This document shows, piece after piece, positions 18,320 to 22,132 of a stretch of 22,132 bases of DNA (position 1 is the stretch's first letter; each line of letters starts with the position of its first letter). The stretch comes from Gnetum montanum. Lineage: Eukaryota > Streptophyta > Gnetopsida > Gnetales > Gnetaceae. The stretch spans positions 102,393 through 124,524 of the forward strand of contig MNCI01036279.1 of the NCBI GenBank assembly GCA_015680685.1, in the 5' to 3' direction. Both the position numbers and the translations under genes were made by a program. The notes under the pieces were generated by a model, which worked only from the letters and a program-made list of their open reading frames with translations, was not told where the DNA came from and did not search any database.

Positions 18320-18640
18320 TTCACTTACAGATAAAATATTTTAAATGTTGGAAGATGACGTACATTGGGAATTGATTTAACTTCTCCATTTTCAAACTAA
18401 ATTTTTACCATTCCATAACCTATAACTTTGCATAAACCATCATTACCCATCTTACCATTCCAAGATTAAATGATGTATACTTACTGAATAAATCAACATG
18501 TGAAATGTAGTGATGAGATGCACCCAAGTTCACATACCATGAATACATATTAGCATTATCAAAATATGAGACAACATACAAATCTCCTTCTTAAGGAAGA
18601 GGAGTTTGATTACCTTTTGATATATTACTCCCTTTTCCCT
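18320..18640 (-). pseudogene. Copia aspartic protease remnant
   Basis: The minus strand near 18540-18500 reads WYVNLGASHHYISHVDLFS, matching the copia protease start W..DSGASHH. The catalytic Asp-Ser-Gly is now Asn-Leu-Gly, so the active site is lost. Further on are MGN..G and fragments like IPNV toward 18350. The frame changes several times. Confidence 0.72.
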
Positions 18641-19370
18641 TTTTCTAAGGGGTTTTAGAATCTTTCTTTATATGACTAAGATTACCATAATTCCAACATT
18701 TAGATAGCCTCTTTACAATTTTTTGAGGCTTATTCTTAAATTGAGGCCTCTTAACAAACTTTGTCTTTACATCATTTTTCATAAACAATACATCATTTTG
18801 AGAAGTAGAAATTTTTCTTCTTTTTTCCTCAAACAACAATTGACCAACAACTTTATCAAAAATAAAGTTGGTAGATTTATTACTTACAGCCATCACAAAT
18901 GTCTCCCATGAATCTGAAAGTGTGTTGAGAAGTCTGATACATTAATCTTCTTCATCCATTTTCACCCCCATGATTACAACTAATGGACTAGTGTATTAAA
19001 GATATTCAGGTGTTCTGTAATGATCGTACTTTCAACCATTTTACAATCATACAATTGTTTTTTCAATAGCAACTTATTAGTTAGGGACTTTTTTTGATAC
19101 AAGGTTTGTAATTTATCAAATAAATCTTTAGCAAAAGAAAACATTGAAAACATTAAGTAATACTAAATATGAAAGAAACAAATGAATTGTACATATCACC
19201 TTTAAGTTTATCTTTTTTCACTCTTCATCAAACATTTTATTAAGCTTAACTTTCAAAATTGCATTGTGCTAATTGTTTTCAATGAGGAGAGCCTCCATCT
19301 TGATCTTCCATAAATCATAGTTGAACCCGTTAAACTTTTCAATTTTAATTTTGGACAAAGAGTTGGTCAT
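18641..19370 (-). pseudogene. Copia gag
   Basis: The minus-strand ATG at 19370 begins MTNSLSKIKIEKFNGFNYDL followed by WKIKMEALL, the typical copia Gag N-terminus (KF.G.NF..WK..M). It continues with degraded helices and a 'LLNTLSDSWETFVMAV' piece near 18890-18935. A Lys-rich tail follows with CWNYGNLSHIKKD near 18650-18690, a damaged CCHC zinc knuckle in which the second and last Cys are changed. Stops occur at about 19268 and later. Gag would package copia RNA. Confidence 0.8.
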
Positions 19371-19419
19371 GATTTTTCCCTGCAATTACCTAACAAACTA
19401 ATAGTGGTGCATGGAACCT

Positions 19420-19433
19420 AGCTCCGATACTAA
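19420..19433 (-). other. Copia primer-binding site (initiator tRNA-Met type)
   Basis: The minus strand reads TTAGTATCGGAGCT. The usual copia site TGGTATCAGAGC(T), complementary to the initiator tRNA-Met 3' end, differs at only a few bases. It lies about 50 bp upstream of the gag ATG, as expected. Confidence 0.75.
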
Positions 19434-19815
19434 TTTTTATTTCTAGTTGCCTGCACCAATATAATATTAAATTTAAAGAAAACTCCAAAAATTAAATAGA
19501 CACAGAGTTACCTTGGGAAAAACCTTCAAGGTGAAATACCCCAACAAAACATCGGCACTTAAACTGTTGGTAGCAGCATAGCTTCAAGATTGAAGCACAA
19601 GGAGAATCAATGAGAACAATGAAGAAGAATTGCAAGGAATTATTACAGCTTAGACATTGGACACTATTGTGTTATATTGTTGTGTGTCAAGGATGGTCCC
19701 TTAGAACTCCTTATATATTGCTTGGGTTACAAAATAAACCCAAAAATACAAAGGATAAGGTAGTCAAAAGGTTTCAGCAAAGACTTACCTCAACATAGAA
19801 CATCAGATTTGATTG
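19434..19815 (-). repeat. 5' LTR of the copia element (outer end uncertain)
   Basis: Lies just upstream of the primer-binding site on the minus strand. It has a TATA-like box at 19711-19720 and a plant copia style segment CCAAGGTAACTCTGTGTC at about 19500-19517. The start is guessed at a TG dinucleotide about 370 bp before the primer site. It cannot be proved without the missing 3' LTR. Confidence 0.5.
19711..19720 (-). promoter_or_regulatory. TATA-like box in the copia LTR
   Basis: CAATATATAAGG on the minus strand, within the LTR and about 280 bp upstream of the primer-binding site. A plausible core promoter of the element. Confidence 0.45.
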
Positions 19816-19911
19816 GCTAAATGAAAAACTTTGTGTGTAAGCTTTTCTACCCATGCTTTGAAGAAGCACACCTCCTCCAAGTAATCTGCACCTTCAAGTT
19901 TTTAGATTCAT

Positions 19912-20160
19912 TCATAGCTTCTGATCAGACTTCTTCTGAAAGCACCTCCAAGGCTGGTCCATACTAAATCTAGAAAAAGGATTCTTGGAACCCTTGCCTT
20001 GACTTGCCAAAAATCCCCATTCTTTGACTCTGGGGAGGGTTTTATATTTGTAATTTTCCCTCCTCAAGTCTGTCGTCTCAATTTCTGACTCCTCCGCTCC
20101 CGCTGAAAACTGCACACAAACTGATGCCAGTGAAAGCCAAACTACTGAGAAAGAAAACAA
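19912..20160 (-). CDS. Unrecognised ORF with a signal-peptide-like start
   Basis: 82 codons. Residues 1-22 (MFSFSVVWLSLASVCVQFSAGA) look like a secretion signal with a possible cleavage after AGA. The rest is charged, with LPRVKEWGFLASQGKGSKNP in the middle. I do not recognise a family. It lies between the copia LTR and the higher-complexity right end and is on the same strand as both. It could be a first exon, a gene fragment or chance. No splice structure or promoter is clear. Confidence 0.25.
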   Translation of the reverse strand: MFSFSVVWLSLASVCVQFSAGAEESEIETTDLRRENYKYKTLPRVKEWGFLASQGKGSKNPFSRFSMDQPWRCFQKKSDQKL

Positions 20161-20589
20161 AGAATGTTAAACATTTTTTTATATTAAATAAAATAACTGT
20201 AAATTTTCGATTAAGGCGTTCAATGTTTGTATGTACTGACTACTACAATGGCTCTCTCATAGCACCACTACATGAAAGGTAATTTCCCAAGACTGAAAAC
20301 GCAAGGTTTACAAGGCATTCAAAATTAAAAATTAAAAATTCAAAATATTCATCTGCACACACCTCTACAACGACGATCTTCTACATTCGTGGAGCTCCAT
20401 GATTGTGAGTCAGTTAACGAATTCATGCACAGCCCGCATTGACATGATCATTTGCAGCTACGGCACAGTGTCACCTTCCTATCGTGGGGAAGATTAACCA
20501 GGGGCAATCTGCCGGTGATGCTGACAGTTGCTGCCGTTTCAGCAGCAGTAGTGCCGAAGTCAGCTCATCCTCCTCCGCAGGCGAGAAGG
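20161..20589. other. No gene seen
   Basis: AT-rich on the left, with a short AAATTAAA-type repeat near 20320-20345, and more GC-rich from 20430. I find no supported feature. On the minus strand it would be just downstream of the coding remnant at 20590-21600. Confidence 0.5.
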
Positions 20590-21600
20590 AGCCTTGGACT
20601 CATGGAAGGTTTAGTTTGAGCACCTGGATAACGATGTCCAGGCTGATGGTGTAGAGAATATCGTCGTCCAGTTTTGGAGCACGTAAACCAGGTGCTCGCA
20701 GGTCACCAGGCTACCGGAAGAAGCGGTTTTGGAGTTGTCAGGTCGCAGGTCGAATGGCTCATCTGCTGGCACGTTCAAATGGAGTGTGCAGGAGTCACGC
20801 TCTGACCAGTTAAGCACCACACCATGGTTGAACAAGGATGGATAGAATCGCATTAATCATCCACCCTAAGTAAACCAGAGATTCTCTAGACCTGGATATG
20901 CCAACCAATTCTGGTCCAACTATGGCATAGCTAACAACTGGGAAATCCAGGCGTTCGGGACCTAGAGCCATTACTACTGCTGCAAGGCAGCGGTCATTGC
21001 CCTGGTAAAACATTTTCCACATGAGTCTTGTTTAAAGATCTAGCGAGAAGGTGTTGCGTATTGCAGAGGAATAACAGATTTTCCAGATTTTATGGCATAT
21101 TCACCATTGACGTTTTGTTTGCTGGCTGAAATTGGCATTGATTTTACTGTGGGAAACTTAGGGGAACCACACACCGCAAAGTCTGCCCTGTATGCAGCTC
21201 CCCAGAGTGAGAAATTAGCATGTCTCTTGTACGTTACCATGTTTACAAATCAGTGCTTACCATGTTTACAAATCAGTGCATGGCCACCTATGCCTTCACT
21301 GGCATAAGGAAAAATCATCATTCCATGAAATCTGTTGCGTTTGCTCCCTTTTTCAGGCATGAAAACGGAAACTGCAGGAGGAACATTCCATTGCTCACAG
21401 GGTTCATCACGTTTGCTATGAAACCATAATTTTCGTCTTCGGCAGACAATCTCGGTGGCATCATCAAAAAACAACTCAAGATTTGCACACTGAGGTTACG
21501 CTTCATCATTCTAATAATGTCAAAGTCAGAGTTGTCGGTCTGTTACTTTCTTTCGCACACGGTGTTCTCCATCTTCCGCCAAGATGGGGTCCAGCATTTG
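20590..21600 (-). pseudogene. Broken host-gene fragment, possibly a TIR-NBS-LRR C-terminal region
   Basis: Minus-strand pieces in different frames look protein-like: one at 21250-21474 (PPAVSVFMPEKGSKRNRFHG), one at 21040-21240, one at 20810-21022 (SRESLVYLGWM), and one at 20611-20853 (GVVLNWSERDSCTLHLNVP then CEHLVYVLQNW). The last reminds me of the C-terminal beta-sandwich domain after the LRRs of plant TNL proteins, which often ends in a 'CG..LVYE' strand. That likeness is from memory and weak. At least two frame changes and a 23-bp duplication break it. Codon composition is more GC-rich than the transposons, so a host-gene origin is plausible. Confidence 0.3.
21235..21280. repeat. 23-bp tandem duplication
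   Basis: TACCATGTTTACAAATCAGT and three more bases (21235-21257) repeat directly at 21258-21280 with one end mismatch. As 23 is not a multiple of three it shifts any frame across it, on either strand. Confidence 0.9.
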
Positions 21601-21734
21601 GGTATATTTACTAAATAAAAATGGTGTTCTAGGATGCTCCATCAGAGCTCAGATTTGCCATTTTGGCAACACGAGTACGAAACAGAAAGCCTGAAAAATG
21701 GCTGACATCACCATTTAAGTAACTGCCACTTATG

Positions 21735-21844
21735 GCAACTACAGCAAGAATTGCAGTTCAGATAGAAAAACTGGACAAAGAACGTATGATTAAATGCAGG
21801 GCAACTGCAACAAGAATCTAGGTTCAGATAGAAAAACTGGACAA
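21735..21844. repeat. Imperfect 44-bp direct repeat, 66 bp apart
   Basis: Copies at 21735-21778 and 21801-21844 both contain TTCAGATAGAAAAACTGGAC, preceded by GCAACT.CA.CAAGAAT. Only a few bases differ. It may be a local duplication. No gene is seen around it. Confidence 0.8.
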
Positions 21845-22132
21845 CGGTTTAGATTTGGTGTTAGCCATTGTCTTCATGGTCAGTAGAAGGGAATAAACGG
21901 GAGGGAGAGGCAGGCCTTGCAAAGGAAGTTACCTCAAGTATTTTAGAAGATTCTTGGTTCAAATGCCGATTGAACGGCAAGTAGGAAGGAAAGGGACGTT
22001 GACCACAGGTTAAGAAAAAAGTTTGGAGCATTAGCATTTTAATTATTTAAAGATTGGTAGAGAGAATGATTTTCATAATACTCTACAAATCTGGGTGTGT
22101 CACATGAGAGATCTGACCATAATAACATTTTT
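21845..22132. other. No gene seen
   Basis: Mixed sequence without long open frames or recognisable repeats up to the end of the window. Confidence 0.45.

Larger units (their letters stand above)
6487..19815 (-). mobile_element. Ty1/copia retrotransposon, minus strand, interrupted by copy A
   Basis: On the minus strand the order is LTR, primer-binding site, gag, protease, GAG-pre-integrase, integrase, [copy A insertion], reverse transcriptase and RNase H start. Integrase before RT identifies it as copia, not gypsy. The element is split by copy A at 7373-17567. The 3' end (most of RNase H and the 3' LTR) is missing at the left edge. A stretch between the integrase core (ending near FWGE) and the start of RT (near YKIK) is also absent, so several hundred bases were lost with or after the copy A insertion. 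The 5' LTR outer end is uncertain because there is no second LTR to compare. Confidence 0.82.

Noticed and set aside
18090-18344. 84-codon plus-strand ORF over copia
   Set aside because: Antisense of the GAG-pre-integrase region; the minus strand carries the recognisable motif.
1-22132. tRNA or rRNA genes, bacterial operons, or a new defence-like system
   Set aside because: No cloverleaf with conserved boxes, no rRNA segment and no intact gene cluster were seen. Everything that can be identified is retroelement or decayed host sequence.

Overview
This window looks like repeat-rich nuclear DNA from a plant with a large genome, probably a gymnosperm such as a conifer. That rests on degraded, nested LTR retrotransposons of the Athila/Tat branch of Ty3/gypsy and of Ty1/copia, plus a weak trace of a possible plant resistance gene at the right edge. 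No bacterial, organellar or intact protein-coding gene was found, and the exact species cannot be told.

Layout, left to right. (1) About 1-3524: minus-strand remnant of an Athila-like gypsy element ('copy C'), with part of its 3' LTR, its 3' untranslated spacer and the C-terminal half of gag. Nearly all of protease and pol is deleted. (2) About 3525-6486: plus-strand gypsy element of the same group ('copy B') with 5' LTR, degenerate primer-binding site and decayed gag, cut off in the gag linker. It begins inside the gag of copy C. (3) About 6487-19815: minus-strand Ty1/copia element, with RT/RNase H on the left and integrase, protease, gag, primer-binding site and 5' LTR on the right. (4) 7373-17567: the youngest insertion, a nearly complete 10.2-kb plus-strand Athila-like gypsy element ('copy A') inside the copia pol. 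It has a 1,116-bp 5' LTR, a tRNA-Asp-type primer site, gag, protease, RT, RNase H and integrase, a 1.9-kb 3' spacer and a truncated 3' LTR. (5) About 19815-22132: higher-complexity DNA outside the recognised transposons. It holds one unexplained ORF with a signal-peptide-like start and a broken minus-strand coding region that faintly resembles the C-terminal domain of TIR-NBS-LRR proteins.

The relative insertion order read from the nesting is copy C, then copy B, then copia, then copy A. All elements are dead: stops and frameshifts break every polyprotein, and several catalytic residues are changed. The stops and the LTR-LTR differences I counted are mostly C-to-T/G-to-A transitions, as expected of methylated, silenced DNA.

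The most distinctive signals belong to the gypsy family itself. They are a GATATC-type palindrome cluster just upstream of the LTR TATA box, a 105-bp triple repeat inside the LTR, a His/Ser/Arg/Lys-rich block in gag, and a conserved acidic-HPKG motif near the end of gag where no CCHC zinc knuckle was seen. I found no convincing new multi-gene system. Coordinates of element ends are read by eye and most are good to a few bases to tens of bases.
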